Origin: Rhodospirillaceae bacterium bin65 | GTDB lineage: Bacteria; Pseudomonadota; Alphaproteobacteria; Bin65 | Direction of reading: 5' to 3' | Length of the DNA: 64,000 nt | Assembly (NCBI GenBank): GCA_002238725.1 | Contig: MPMX01000007.1 | Span: 1-64,000, forward strand | Shown: positions 19,563 through 27,349 of the stretch, piece after piece | Position numbering within the stretch: the first letter of the stretch is position 1 | Layout of the letters: each line of letters begins with the position of its first letter | Made by a program: the position numbers and the translations under genes | The notes under the pieces: generated by a model | What the model saw: only the letters and a program-made list of their open reading frames with translations | Database searches by the model: none | What the model was told of the DNA's origin: nothing

Positions 19563-20741
19563 ATGGACCATACCCTGACCGAAGACCAGGCCCGGATCGA
19601 AGCGGCGGTTGGCGCGATCTGCGACCGGTTCGACGACGCTTTCTGGCTGGAGCGCGACCGCGACGGCGGTTTCCCGTTCGCGTTCCACGCCGCCATGGCC
19701 GAGGGCGGCTGGCTTGGCATCGCCATGCCGGAGGCCCAGGGCGGCGCAAACCTCGGCATCGCCGAGGCGGCGGTGATGATGCGCCGGGTCGCGCAGTCGC
19801 CGGGTGCCATGGCGGCCTGCTCGTCGATCCACATGAACATCTTCGGCCCGCACCCGATCGTCGTGTTCGGGACCGAGGAACAGAAGCAGCGCTGGCTGCC
19901 GGACCTGATCGCGGGCCGGATCCGCGCCTGCTTCGGCGTCACGGAGCCGAATGTCGGGCTCGACACCACCAACATCAAGACACGCGCGGTGCGCACCGGG
20001 CCGGAAAGCAACGCCGGCTATACCATCAGCGGCGAGAAGATCTGGACGTCGACGGCGCAGGTCGCCGACCGCATCCTGCTGCTCACCCGCACGACGCCGC
20101 GCGAGGATTGCAAGCGGCCGACCGACGGCCTGACCCTGTTCTTCACCGCGCTCGACCGCGAGAAGATCGAGGTGCGGGAGATCGACAAGATGGGCCGCAA
20201 AGCCGTCGATTCGAACATGCTGTTCATCGAGGGATTGCAGGTGCCGGCGGAGGACCGGATCGGCGAGGAGGGCCAGGGCTTCGAATGCCTGCTCCACGGC
20301 CTCAATCCGGAGCGCTGCCTGGTCGCCGCGGAAGCCATCGGCATCGGCCAGCAGGCCTTGCGCCGCGCCGCCGATTACGCCCGGGAGCGCGTCGTCTTCG
20401 GCCGGCCGATCGGGCAGAACCAGGGCGTCCAGCATCCGCTCGCAGAAAGCTGGGCGGAGCTTGAGGCCGCCTGGCTGACGGTCCAACACGCCGCGGGCCT
20501 GTACGATGCCGGGAAGCCCTGCGGCCCGCAATGCAACGCCGCCAAGTATCTCGGCGCCGAGGCCGGCTTCCGGGCCTGCGAACGCGCAGTGCTGGCCCAT
20601 GGCGGCATGGGCTACGCCAAGGAATTCCATGTCGAGCGGCTGCTGCGCGAGGTCATGATCTGCCGGATCGCGCCGGTCTCGCGCGAACTGATCCTCAGCC
20701 ACATCGCCGAAAGGGTGCTCGGCCTGCCGCGGAGCTATTGA
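19563..20741 (+). CDS. acyl-CoA dehydrogenase
   Basis: FAD-dependent dehydrogenase of 392 residues with the standard acyl-CoA dehydrogenase layout: an N-terminal helical domain, CFGVTEPNVGLDTTNIKT (flavin contact), the beta domain with YTISGEKIWTSTAQVA, and a C-terminal helical domain ending LAHGGMGYAKEFHVERLLRE. The catalytic base is not certain from the sequence alone. The start ATG at 19563 gives the family's usual N-terminus. It is not near the fad block at 8678-14304, and the only neighbour on its strand is the monooxygenase 1.1 kb away, so its substrate remains open (short- or branched-chain acyl-CoA are common in this group). Confidence 0.9.
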   Translation: MDHTLTEDQARIEAAVGAICDRFDDAFWLERDRDGGFPFAFHAAMAEGGWLGIAMPEAQGGANLGIAEAAVMMRRVAQSPGAMAACSSIHMNIFGPHPIVVFGTEEQKQRWLPDLIAGRIRACFGVTEPNVGLDTTNIKTRAVRTGPESNAGYTISGEKIWTSTAQVADRILLLTRTTPREDCKRPTDGLTLFFTALDREKIEVREIDKMGRKAVDSNMLFIEGLQVPAEDRIGEEGQGFECLLHGLNPERCLVAAEAIGIGQQALRRAADYARERVVFGRPIGQNQGVQHPLAESWAELEAAWLTVQHAAGLYDAGKPCGPQCNAAKYLGAEAGFRACERAVLAHGGMGYAKEFHVERLLREVMICRIAPVSRELILSHIAERVLGLPRSY

Positions 20742-20751
20742 GCCCGATGCG

Positions 20752-21627
20752 CTAACGGGTCTTCCGGGTCTCGGCCCGGACGTTCAGATAGTTGCCGGCG
20801 AAGATGACGACGGCGCCGACGACGACCCAGAGATCGATGAGTTCCGCATAGGCCAGCCAGCCCACGATCATCGCAAGCGGCAGCCGCACGAAATCCATCG
20901 GCACGACGACATTGGCGTCGACGAGGCTGAGCGCGCGGGCCATGCAGTAATGCGCGGTCAGGCTGCAGACGCCGACAATCCCGATCCAGCCCCAGTTCCA
21001 GCCCGACGGCCAGATCCAGGCGTCCAGGCCTGCCAGCAGGGCGAGCGGCGTCTGGATCGCCACCATCCAGAACAGCATGGTCAGCGGCGCATCGGTCCGC
21101 ATCAGCCGGCGGGTCAGCACATAGGTCGAAAAGGCGAAACCCAGCGCCGACAGCAAAGCCGCGATCTGCGGCATGCCGACCGGTGAAATGCCGGGCCGCA
21201 GGATGATCAGCACTCCTGCGAAACCGAGCAGGACGGCCGTGACGCGCACCAGGGTGATCTTCTCTCCCAGGATCAGCGCGGCAAGGATCAGCGTCCAGAT
21301 CGGCGTCGTGAATTCCAGCGCAAACACCTCGGCAAACGGGATGAAGGCGATGGCATAGAACCAGGCGTATTGAGCGCCGAGATGGACAACGCTCCGCGCG
21401 CCGTGGGTTGCGAATTTGCGGGTGCGCACACGGTGCCAGCCGGTGAGCTGAAACAGCACCAGCAGAATGCCCAGCCCGACCACGCCGCGCCAGAACAGCA
21501 GCTGGAAGATCGTGACCTCGGCGGAAAGCTCGCGCCCCGCCACCGCTATCGACATCAGCGAAACGAATGTCCCGACCATCCAGAACGCGACCTTCAGGAT
21601 CGGCGCAAGGGATGAGGCGGCGGTCAT
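20752..21627 (-). CDS. EamA/DMT family transporter
   Basis: Inner-membrane protein of 291 residues with about ten hydrophobic helices in two EamA repeats, as in drug/metabolite transporters. Examples of its segments are VGLGILLVLFQLTGW, FALEFTTPIWTLILAALILG, and FAGVLIILRPGISP, which is the usual end of repeat 1. ATG 21627 (MTAASSLAPILKVAF) is chosen because upstream codons, open to 21765, are Arg/Pro-rich and not membrane-like. The last bases abut the acyl-CoA dehydrogenase stop on the other strand (a 10-bp gap). Substrate unknown. Confidence 0.87.
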   Translation of the reverse strand: MTAASSLAPILKVAFWMVGTFVSLMSIAVAGRELSAEVTIFQLLFWRGVVGLGILLVLFQLTGWHRVRTRKFATHGARSVVHLGAQYAWFYAIAFIPFAEVFALEFTTPIWTLILAALILGEKITLVRVTAVLLGFAGVLIILRPGISPVGMPQIAALLSALGFAFSTYVLTRRLMRTDAPLTMLFWMVAIQTPLALLAGLDAWIWPSGWNWGWIGIVGVCSLTAHYCMARALSLVDANVVVPMDFVRLPLAMIVGWLAYAELIDLWVVVGAVVIFAGNYLNVRAETRKTR

Positions 21628-21863
21628 TCGGCAGCGGTTTCCTCGTCGGGTTCGGGGAGGGCAGGCGCTGGGGCACGATGGCCGGGAACCCTCGCCTGCG
21701 CCCATTCCGGCCCGGCGCGGGATCATCCGACAGAAACGGGCCTGCCGGCAAACGATATTCCGCAACCGGGCAATGCGGCCTCGTCACTTGCCCCGCAAAG
21801 GCCGACGCCCTACTCACGGGGCGGCATGAAGATTTCGCGGGTGAATTCGGGAGGGACTCTGCC

Positions 21864-23039
21864 GTGGCCAGGATCCTGATCGCAGGCGCCGGGATCGCCG
21901 GGCTGACGGCGGCCGGCTGCCTGCTGCTCGCCGGGTACGAGGTCGAAGTTTACGAACAGGCCCCGGAACTGGGCGAGATCGGCGCCGGCATCCAGCAGAG
22001 CGCCAACGCGACCCATGTCATGCGTCATCTGGGCGTTCTGGACGCGCTGGAGGAGACGGCCTTCCTGCCGCCGGTCACGGAATTCCGCCTGTTCGACAAT
22101 GGCGAAGTCCTGCAGGCGCTGGCGCTCGCCGCGACCCATGAGGACCGGCATGGCGCGCCCTATCTCCAGCTCCACCGGGCCGACTACCACGCTGTCCTGG
22201 CCGCGCGGATCGAGGCGCTGGACCCCGGCTGCATCCGCCTGAACGCCACCGCCGCCGGCTTCCGGGAAAACGGCGATGGCGTAACCCTCCTGCTCGCCGA
22301 CGGGACGGAAATCTCAGGCGATGTCCTGATCGGCGCCGACGGCATCAAATCGGCAGTGCGGCGCCAGATCGCCGGCGAAAACCGGCCGCAATATACCGGC
22401 GATTCGGCGTGGCGCCTGACCGTGCCGATCGAGCGGCTGCCGGCGGGGTTCCTCGACGCCAAATCCTCGATCTGGGTCGGGCCCGGCAAGCATGCGGTGG
22501 TTTATTTCCTGCGCGGCGGCAGCCTGCTCAACTTCGTCGGCGCTGTGGAACTGGAGGAAGAGATCGAGGAATCCTGGACCCAGCGGCGGCCCTGGACCGA
22601 ACTGAAGGCCGATTTCGACAGCTGGCACCCGGATATCCTGACGATCATCGAGGCCGCCGACCGCGACGCCTGTTACCGCTGGCCATTGAACGTGCACCCG
22701 CATCTTGAGCGATGGGGCACCGCGCGCGCCACGCTCGTCGGCGATGCCGCCCATCCGATGCTGCCTTACATGGCCCAGGGCGCAGCCGTCGCCGTGGAGG
22801 ACGGCGCAATCCTGACCCGGGCGCTGGCCGGTGCCGGCTCGGTGCTGGAGGCGCTGGCGCTGTACGAAACCCATCGCAAGCCCCGCGCCCGCCGCGTCGT
22901 CGACGAAGCCCGCGACAACCGCCGCCTGTTCCATCTGCCGAACGAAGCCGCGTTGCGCACGGCCTTCGCCGCGCGGAACATGGACCGGGAACGCTCCGAC
23001 TGGCTCTACAACTACAACCCGCTGACCGTGGACCTGTAG
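21864..23039 (+). CDS. FAD-dependent monooxygenase, salicylate-hydroxylase type
   Basis: Class A flavoprotein monooxygenase of 391 residues. It has all three flavin motifs: GAGIAGLTAAG at the N-terminus, LIGADGIKSAVRRQ (DG motif) and LVGDAAHPMLPYMAQGAAVA (GD motif). Such enzymes hydroxylate small aromatic acids with NAD(P)H and O2; salicylate, 3-hydroxybenzoate and kynurenine are typical substrates. The start is GTG at 21864 with GGGAGGG about eight bases before it; no closer ATG fits. It diverges from the EamA transporter with a 236-bp gap in which I see no further features. No ring-cleavage gene is near. Confidence 0.88.
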   Translation: MARILIAGAGIAGLTAAGCLLLAGYEVEVYEQAPELGEIGAGIQQSANATHVMRHLGVLDALEETAFLPPVTEFRLFDNGEVLQALALAATHEDRHGAPYLQLHRADYHAVLAARIEALDPGCIRLNATAAGFRENGDGVTLLLADGTEISGDVLIGADGIKSAVRRQIAGENRPQYTGDSAWRLTVPIERLPAGFLDAKSSIWVGPGKHAVVYFLRGGSLLNFVGAVELEEEIEESWTQRRPWTELKADFDSWHPDILTIIEAADRDACYRWPLNVHPHLERWGTARATLVGDAAHPMLPYMAQGAAVAVEDGAILTRALAGAGSVLEALALYETHRKPRARRVVDEARDNRRLFHLPNEAALRTAFAARNMDRERSDWLYNYNPLTVDL

Positions 23040-23070
23040 CCGGGGCCGGCGGCGGCGCACGGCAATGTAT

Positions 23071-23193
23071 CCCTCGATACGGCGCTGCCGCGCCTACTCG
23101 GGATGAGGGAGGTTAGGGATAAGCATTTCTCGTTGCATCCCCGTTACCCTCACCCCGAGTAGCCCCGGATTTAATCCGGGGCGTATCGAAGGG
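23071..23193. repeat. paired palindromic repeat, locus 4
   Basis: Plus copy 23071-23109 (CCCTCGATACGGCGCTGCCG then CGCCTACTCGGGATGAGGG) and minus copy 23147-23193 (CCCTCACCCCGAGTAG, hairpin CCCCGGATTTAATCCGGGG, CGTATCGAAGGG). It fills the first half of the 343-bp gap 23040-23382; the second half is the argD leader, in which I see no other structure. Confidence 0.82.
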
Positions 23194-23382
23194 CGCGCCA
23201 TCCCGCCGCCTCGCCTTTTTCGGCATTTCGCCTTATATCCCGCGGCGTTGAATCGCCTGCCAGGATGAGCGGACGGCGTTTTTCCGGAACGGGAGAGGCG
23301 TCGTCGTTTGCTTTTGCAGCAGGCATGACCCGCCCGGCGGCCGGAAGAATCGGCCACCGGCCCAGACGAAGGAGACAGGATC

Positions 23383-24579
23383 GTGATCCCGGCCCTCATG
23401 CCGACCTACCGGCGGACGGATATCGCTTTCGAGCGCGGTGAAGGCCCCTACCTTTACAGCACCGACGGCCGACGATTCCTGGACTTCGCCAGCGGCATCG
23501 CCGTGACCTGCCTGGGCCACAGCCATCCGGCGCTGGTCGAGGCGCTGACCGGGCAGGCGCAGAAGCTGTGGCATTGCTCGAACATCTTCACCATCCCCGG
23601 CCAGCAGGAGATGGGCGAGAAGTTCGTGCGCGACACCTTCGCCGACACGGTGTTCTTCGGCAATTCGGGCTCCGAGGCGGTCGAGCTCGGCATCAAGATG
23701 ATCCGCAAATATCATCACGCCAACGGCAACCCGCACAAATCGAAGATCGTCTGCATGAGGGGCGCGTTCCACGGCCGGACGCTGGCGACGATCTTCGCCG
23801 GCGGGCAGCAGGGCCATATCGAGGGCTTCGGGCCGCCGGTCGAAGGCTTCGTCCATGTCGCTTTCGGCAACATGAACGAACTGCGCGACGCCATCGACGA
23901 CGAAACCGGCGGCATCCTGTTCGAGCCGATCCAGGGCGAGGGCGGCTACCGCCCGGCGCCGGACGGATTTCTCGACGACGTCCGCGAGACCGCCGACGAG
24001 TTCGGCCTGCTCGTTTTGCTGGACGAGGTCCAGTGCGGCAACGGCCGGACCGGCAAGCTCTTCGCCCACGAATGGTCGAACATGACGCCGGACATCATGG
24101 CGACTGCCAAGGGCATGGGCGGCGGCTTCCCGGTCGGCGCCTGCCTGGCGACCGAAGAGGCGGCCAAGGGCATGACAGCCGGCACCCACGGCTCGACCTA
24201 TGGCGGCAATCCGCTCGCCATGGCGGTGGCCAACGCGGTCTGGGACGTGCTGACCGGGCCGGGATTCCTCGAGAATGTCCGCGAGCAGGGCGAGGCGCTG
24301 CACGCCGAACTCAGGACGCTCGTTGCCGACTATCCGGACGTCTATGTCGAAGCCCGCGGCCGCGGGCTGATGGCCGGCCTCAAGCTCGCCGACAGCCTGG
24401 AAACGCGCCAGGTGGTGGACTTCGTCCGCGAACGCGGCCTGCTGACGGTCGCGGCGGGCGAAAACGTCGTCCGCATGGCGCCGCCCCTGATCATCGGCCG
24501 CGACGAGATCGACGAGGCCGTCGCCCTGCTGCGCGCCGCAGCGGAGGAACTGACGGCCGAAGAGCGGAACGTTGCCTGA
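23383..24579 (+). CDS. argD: acetylornithine transaminase
   Basis: PLP enzyme of 398 residues that makes N-acetylornithine in arginine synthesis (class III aminotransferase). The PLP lysine is Lys243 in [53 protein letters not shown] and [12 protein letters not shown] are all as in ArgD. The start is GTG at 23383 behind an AAGGAGA ribosome site. Its end overlaps argF by eight bases, so the pair is co-translated. A 4-aminobutyrate or succinylornithine activity is possible within the family, but the argF neighbour settles the role. Confidence 0.93.
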   Translation: MIPALMPTYRRTDIAFERGEGPYLYSTDGRRFLDFASGIAVTCLGHSHPALVEALTGQAQKLWHCSNIFTIPGQQEMGEKFVRDTFADTVFFGNSGSEAVELGIKMIRKYHHANGNPHKSKIVCMRGAFHGRTLATIFAGGQQGHIEGFGPPVEGFVHVAFGNMNELRDAIDDETGGILFEPIQGEGGYRPAPDGFLDDVRETADEFGLLVLLDEVQCGNGRTGKLFAHEWSNMTPDIMATAKGMGGGFPVGACLATEEAAKGMTAGTHGSTYGGNPLAMAVANAVWDVLTGPGFLENVREQGEALHAELRTLVADYPDVYVEARGRGLMAGLKLADSLETRQVVDFVRERGLLTVAAGENVVRMAPPLIIGRDEIDEAVALLRAAAEELTAEERNVA

Positions 24580-25570
24580 CACGGGCGTCGCCCCGGGCCT
24601 GGACCGCCACGCGATTGCGACCGCCGGCGCCCGGCATTTCCTGGATCTCGATCTGGTCGGGCGATCCGAGCTGCGCCGGATCGTCGACGCCGGCAAGCGT
24701 CTGAAAACCGCCTGGCGGGCGGCGCCGCATGAAGAGAGGGCCGGCGCCTGGCCGGGCCGTCCGCTGGACGGTATGGCGCTGGCGATGATCTTCGAGAAAC
24801 CGTCGACCCGGACGCGCGTATCGTTCGAGCGGGCAATCAAGCAGCTCGGCGGCGACGCCATCGTCCTGGAGCGCGAAAGCAGCCAGCTCGGCCGCGGCGA
24901 AACCGTGGCCGATACGGCGCGCGTGCTCTCGCGCTATGTCGACGCCATCATGCTGCGCTGCACGAAGGAAGAGAAGCTGCTGGAACTGGCGGCCAATGCC
25001 GACGTGCCGGTGATCAACGGGCTGACCGACCGGACCCATCCCTGCCAGCTCATGGCCGACGTGATGACGTTCGAGGAGCATCGCGGCCCGATCGCCGGCC
25101 GGGCGGTCGCCTGGAGCGGCGACGGCAACAATATGGCGACCTCCTGGATCCATGCCGCGGTGCAGTTCGATTTCGAATTGCGGCTGGCGGCGCCGCACGA
25201 ACTGCCGCCGCCGTCCGATGTCGTGGACTGGGCCCGGGATCGCGGCGCCCGGGTGCATGTGACTGCCGATCCGGTGGAGGCGGTTTCCGGCGCGGATTGC
25301 GTCGTGACCGACGTCTGGATTTCGATGGGCGATACCGATGCCGCCGACCATCGCAATCTGCTGACGCCCTATCGCGTGGACAGCGCCATGATGGGTCATG
25401 CGAAGGACGGCGCCATATTCATGCACTGCCTGCCGGCCCACCGCGGCGAGGAGGTTGCGGCGGACGTGATCGACGGGCCGCAATCGGTGGTGTGGGACGA
25501 GGCGGAAAACCGGCTGCACGCCCAGAAGGGCATCCTTCTCTGGGCGCTGACGCCCGATCTTCTGGAGTAG
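24572..25570 (+). CDS. argF: ornithine carbamoyltransferase
   Basis: Makes citrulline from ornithine and carbamoyl phosphate. The 332-residue protein has the carbamoyl-phosphate loop STRT (78-81, in [13 protein letters not shown]), [25 protein letters not shown] and the ornithine-site [11 protein letters not shown]. The start used is TTG at 24572, inside the argD stop region; the next in-frame Met lies too far in. It is the second gene of an argD-argF-hslO operon. Confidence 0.93.
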   Translation: MPDTGVAPGLDRHAIATAGARHFLDLDLVGRSELRRIVDAGKRLKTAWRAAPHEERAGAWPGRPLDGMALAMIFEKPSTRTRVSFERAIKQLGGDAIVLERESSQLGRGETVADTARVLSRYVDAIMLRCTKEEKLLELAANADVPVINGLTDRTHPCQLMADVMTFEEHRGPIAGRAVAWSGDGNNMATSWIHAAVQFDFELRLAAPHELPPPSDVVDWARDRGARVHVTADPVEAVSGADCVVTDVWISMGDTDAADHRNLLTPYRVDSAMMGHAKDGAIFMHCLPAHRGEEVAADVIDGPQSVVWDEAENRLHAQKGILLWALTPDLLE

Positions 25571-25575
25571 ACAGC

Positions 25576-26574
25576 GTGACGGATGGCGGCCCGCCGGCTT
25601 CCGCCGATGCCGTGGCGCGGACCGATGTGCTGGTGCCGTTCCGGCTGGAGCGGGCCAACCTGCGCGGCCGGGCGGTCAGGCTCGGTCCGGCAATCGATGC
25701 GATCCTGACGCGCCACGATTATCCGCCGCCGGTCGCCGACCTGCTGGGCGAGGCGCTCGCGCTCGCCGCCGTGCTGGCCGGCACGCTAAAATATAACGGC
25801 GTCTTCACCCTCCAGGCCAAGGGCGACGGGCCGGTCGGCATGCTGGTGTGCGACGTGACCTCGGATGGCAACCTGCGCGGCTATGCCGAGGTCGACAAGG
25901 CGGCCTGGGCCGCGCTGGGCAAAACCGGGCCGGACGGGCCGGTGCCGCGCTATCTGGGCGCCGGCCATCTCGCGTTCACGGTCGACCAGGGCGCGGATAT
26001 GGAGCGCTATCAGGGGATCGTGGAACTGGCGGGGGCGACGCTGACCGAGTGCGCGCAGCACTATTTCCGGCAGTCCGAGCAGATCGAGACCCTGCTGCGG
26101 CTCGGAGTCGGCCGCCCGGACGGCGCCGGATGGCAGGCCTCGGCCCTGATGATCCAGCGCGTGCCGATGGCCGGCGGTGTGGGCGGTGTGGGCGGCAGGG
26201 GCGGCGCGCCGAAGGCGGACGACAGCGGCCACGTTGACGAAGAACGCCGGGAGGACGACTGGCGGCGCCTCGCCATGCTGCTCGGCACGGTGCGCAACGC
26301 CGAGGCGCTGGCCCCGGACGCCGATCCGTTGCGCCTGCTGCACCGCCTGTTTCACGCCGACGGAGTCCGGGTCTTCGAAGCGCAGGCGCTGCGCGACCGG
26401 TGCCGCTGTTCCGACGACCGGGCCGAGAGCGCCCTGCGCATGCTCGATGCGGACGACCTGGCGGACATGACGATCGACGGTATCGTGACCGTCGCCTGCC
26501 AGTTCTGCAGCCGGGTCCGGCGCTACGACGAAGCGGCGCTGGCCGCTGTGCGCGGGGGCCGCGCGGCGGCCTGA
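25576..26574 (+). CDS. hslO: redox-regulated chaperone Hsp33
   Basis: Holdase chaperone switched on by oxidation, 332 residues. The four zinc cysteines near the C-terminus are present: C276-x-C278 (RCRCSDD) and C308-x-x-C311 (ACQFC). The N-terminal part LVPFRLERANLRGRAVRLG and the segment LAFTVDQGADMERYQGIVEL fit the family. A flexible Gly linker at residues 200-210 (GGVGGVGGRGG) is coded by a degenerate 9-bp tandem repeat at about 26172-26207. The GTG start at 25576 lies five bases after the argF stop. This is the last gene of the operon. Confidence 0.93.
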   Translation: MTDGGPPASADAVARTDVLVPFRLERANLRGRAVRLGPAIDAILTRHDYPPPVADLLGEALALAAVLAGTLKYNGVFTLQAKGDGPVGMLVCDVTSDGNLRGYAEVDKAAWAALGKTGPDGPVPRYLGAGHLAFTVDQGADMERYQGIVELAGATLTECAQHYFRQSEQIETLLRLGVGRPDGAGWQASALMIQRVPMAGGVGGVGGRGGAPKADDSGHVDEERREDDWRRLAMLLGTVRNAEALAPDADPLRLLHRLFHADGVRVFEAQALRDRCRCSDDRAESALRMLDADDLADMTIDGIVTVACQFCSRVRRYDEAALAAVRGGRAAA

Positions 26575-26706
26575 CGCCGGAACGGCAGCAGGCCGTGACC
26601 GCACGGTCGCGGACTTATTTTCCGAAAATTCCGCTGTTTTGGTTCGATCGCTCAATTTCTTTGTTGTATAACGTGTTGAAATTACGCTGTTTTCCGGCTT
26701 ATCGAA

Positions 26707-26728
26707 AAACAGACACACCGGTCTGTTT
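26707..26728. other. 22-bp palindrome, candidate terminator or operator
   Basis: AAACAGAC (26707-26714) and GTCTGTTT (26721-26728) pair exactly around a 6-base loop, followed after a few bases by a run of five T. It lies 133 bases after the hslO stop, so it may end that operon. The same form would also suit a TetR-like dimer, but no regulator gene is near. Confidence 0.35.
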
Positions 26729-26895
26729 ACCGTCTATCTTTTTGCATCCGGCCCGGTCGTTCCGATACCTCCCCGTCTTGGGAAGGGGAGATCGGCGGGG
26801 CGACAGCCGCGCACCGCCGGCCCGATGCGCGAAAAGGGGGCGGTTCTGTCTTTGTCGGCGCACACCTCCATCGACCCCGCTGCCCGCGCCCACTC

Positions 26896-26913
26896 CCCCC
26901 GCTGAAGCGGGGG
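26896..26913. repeat. strong GC hairpin
   Basis: CCCCCGC (26896-26902) pairs with GCGGGGG (26907-26913) around the loop TGAA. There is no T tract after it, so it is not a standard terminator. A looser CTCCCC/GGGGAG hairpin lies upstream, near 26770-26792. Confidence 0.5.
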
Positions 26914-26951
26914 AAGAACGGGATCGGCGTTTTCGGCAGGGAATCCGCGGA

Positions 26952-26978
26952 TGTCATGGAATGTCATGATTCGTCATG
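26952..26978 (+). repeat. TGTCATG heptamer array 1
   Basis: Three heptamers at 10-bp steps: TGTCATG-GAA-TGTCATG-ATT-CGTCATG. A second array with two base differences over 27 bp lies at 27069-27095. The 10-bp step places each heptamer on the same face of the helix, as for cooperative protein binding. Confidence 0.65.
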
Positions 26979-27068
26979 CCGCTCCCGTTCCAACAACTGT
27001 GCCGCCCCGGCCCCCGAACCGCCCGCGCCGACACGCGAGGCTTTGGCGCCGGGCGACGCATCTGCATG

Positions 27069-27095
27069 TGTCATGAAATGTCATGATCCGTCATG
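27069..27095 (+). repeat. TGTCATG heptamer array 2
   Basis: Second copy of the array: TGTCATG-AAA-TGTCATG-ATC-CGTCATG, beginning 117 bp after array 1 and in the same direction. Confidence 0.65.
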
Positions 27096-27120
27096 ACCTG
27101 TTTGTTTCCCTCGCCCCCTT

Positions 27121-27267
27121 CCCGTCATTCCGACCGGAGCGGCGCAGCCGCGTAGTGGAGGAATCTCCCCGTGGCAGAGACCCGCCCGGCGCGCTGTAGT
27201 CGGGCGCTGGCGGCGCGCCGGGTCGATTCCTCCGCTCCGCCGCCCCGACTCCGGTCGGAATGACGGG
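27121..27267. mobile_element. 147-bp element with 19-bp terminal inverted repeats
   Basis: The ends CCCGTCATTCCGACCGGAG (27121-27139) and its exact reverse complement (27249-27267) bound a 147-bp stretch. Further in, GTGGAGGAAT and ATTCCTCCGC also pair, so the whole could fold into one long hairpin. No coding frame and no clear target duplication are seen. It has the build of a MITE; no second copy occurs in this window. Confidence 0.7.
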
Positions 27268-27349
27268 AGAATAGTAATAATGCCTATTATAGGGAATATT
27301 ACAGATTTGTCAAGTCGTTCGTTGCGGAATCCGGCGCGTGCCGGCGCTC

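Larger units (their letters stand above)
26575..27349. other. 775-bp gene-free gap between converging genes
   Basis: The gap separates hslO from the converging restriction-modification gene. No gene is supported. It contains a palindrome at 26707-26728, a hairpin at 26896-26913, two TGTCATG arrays (26952-26978 and 27069-27095), a 147-bp inverted-repeat element (27121-27267) and an A+T-rich tail at about 27268-27315. Base composition changes sharply along it, which suggests several separate insertions. Confidence 0.7.

Noticed and set aside
26952-27095. CRISPR array
   Set aside because: The heptamers are too short and the spacing of 10 bp is too small; there are no unique spacers and no cas genes.
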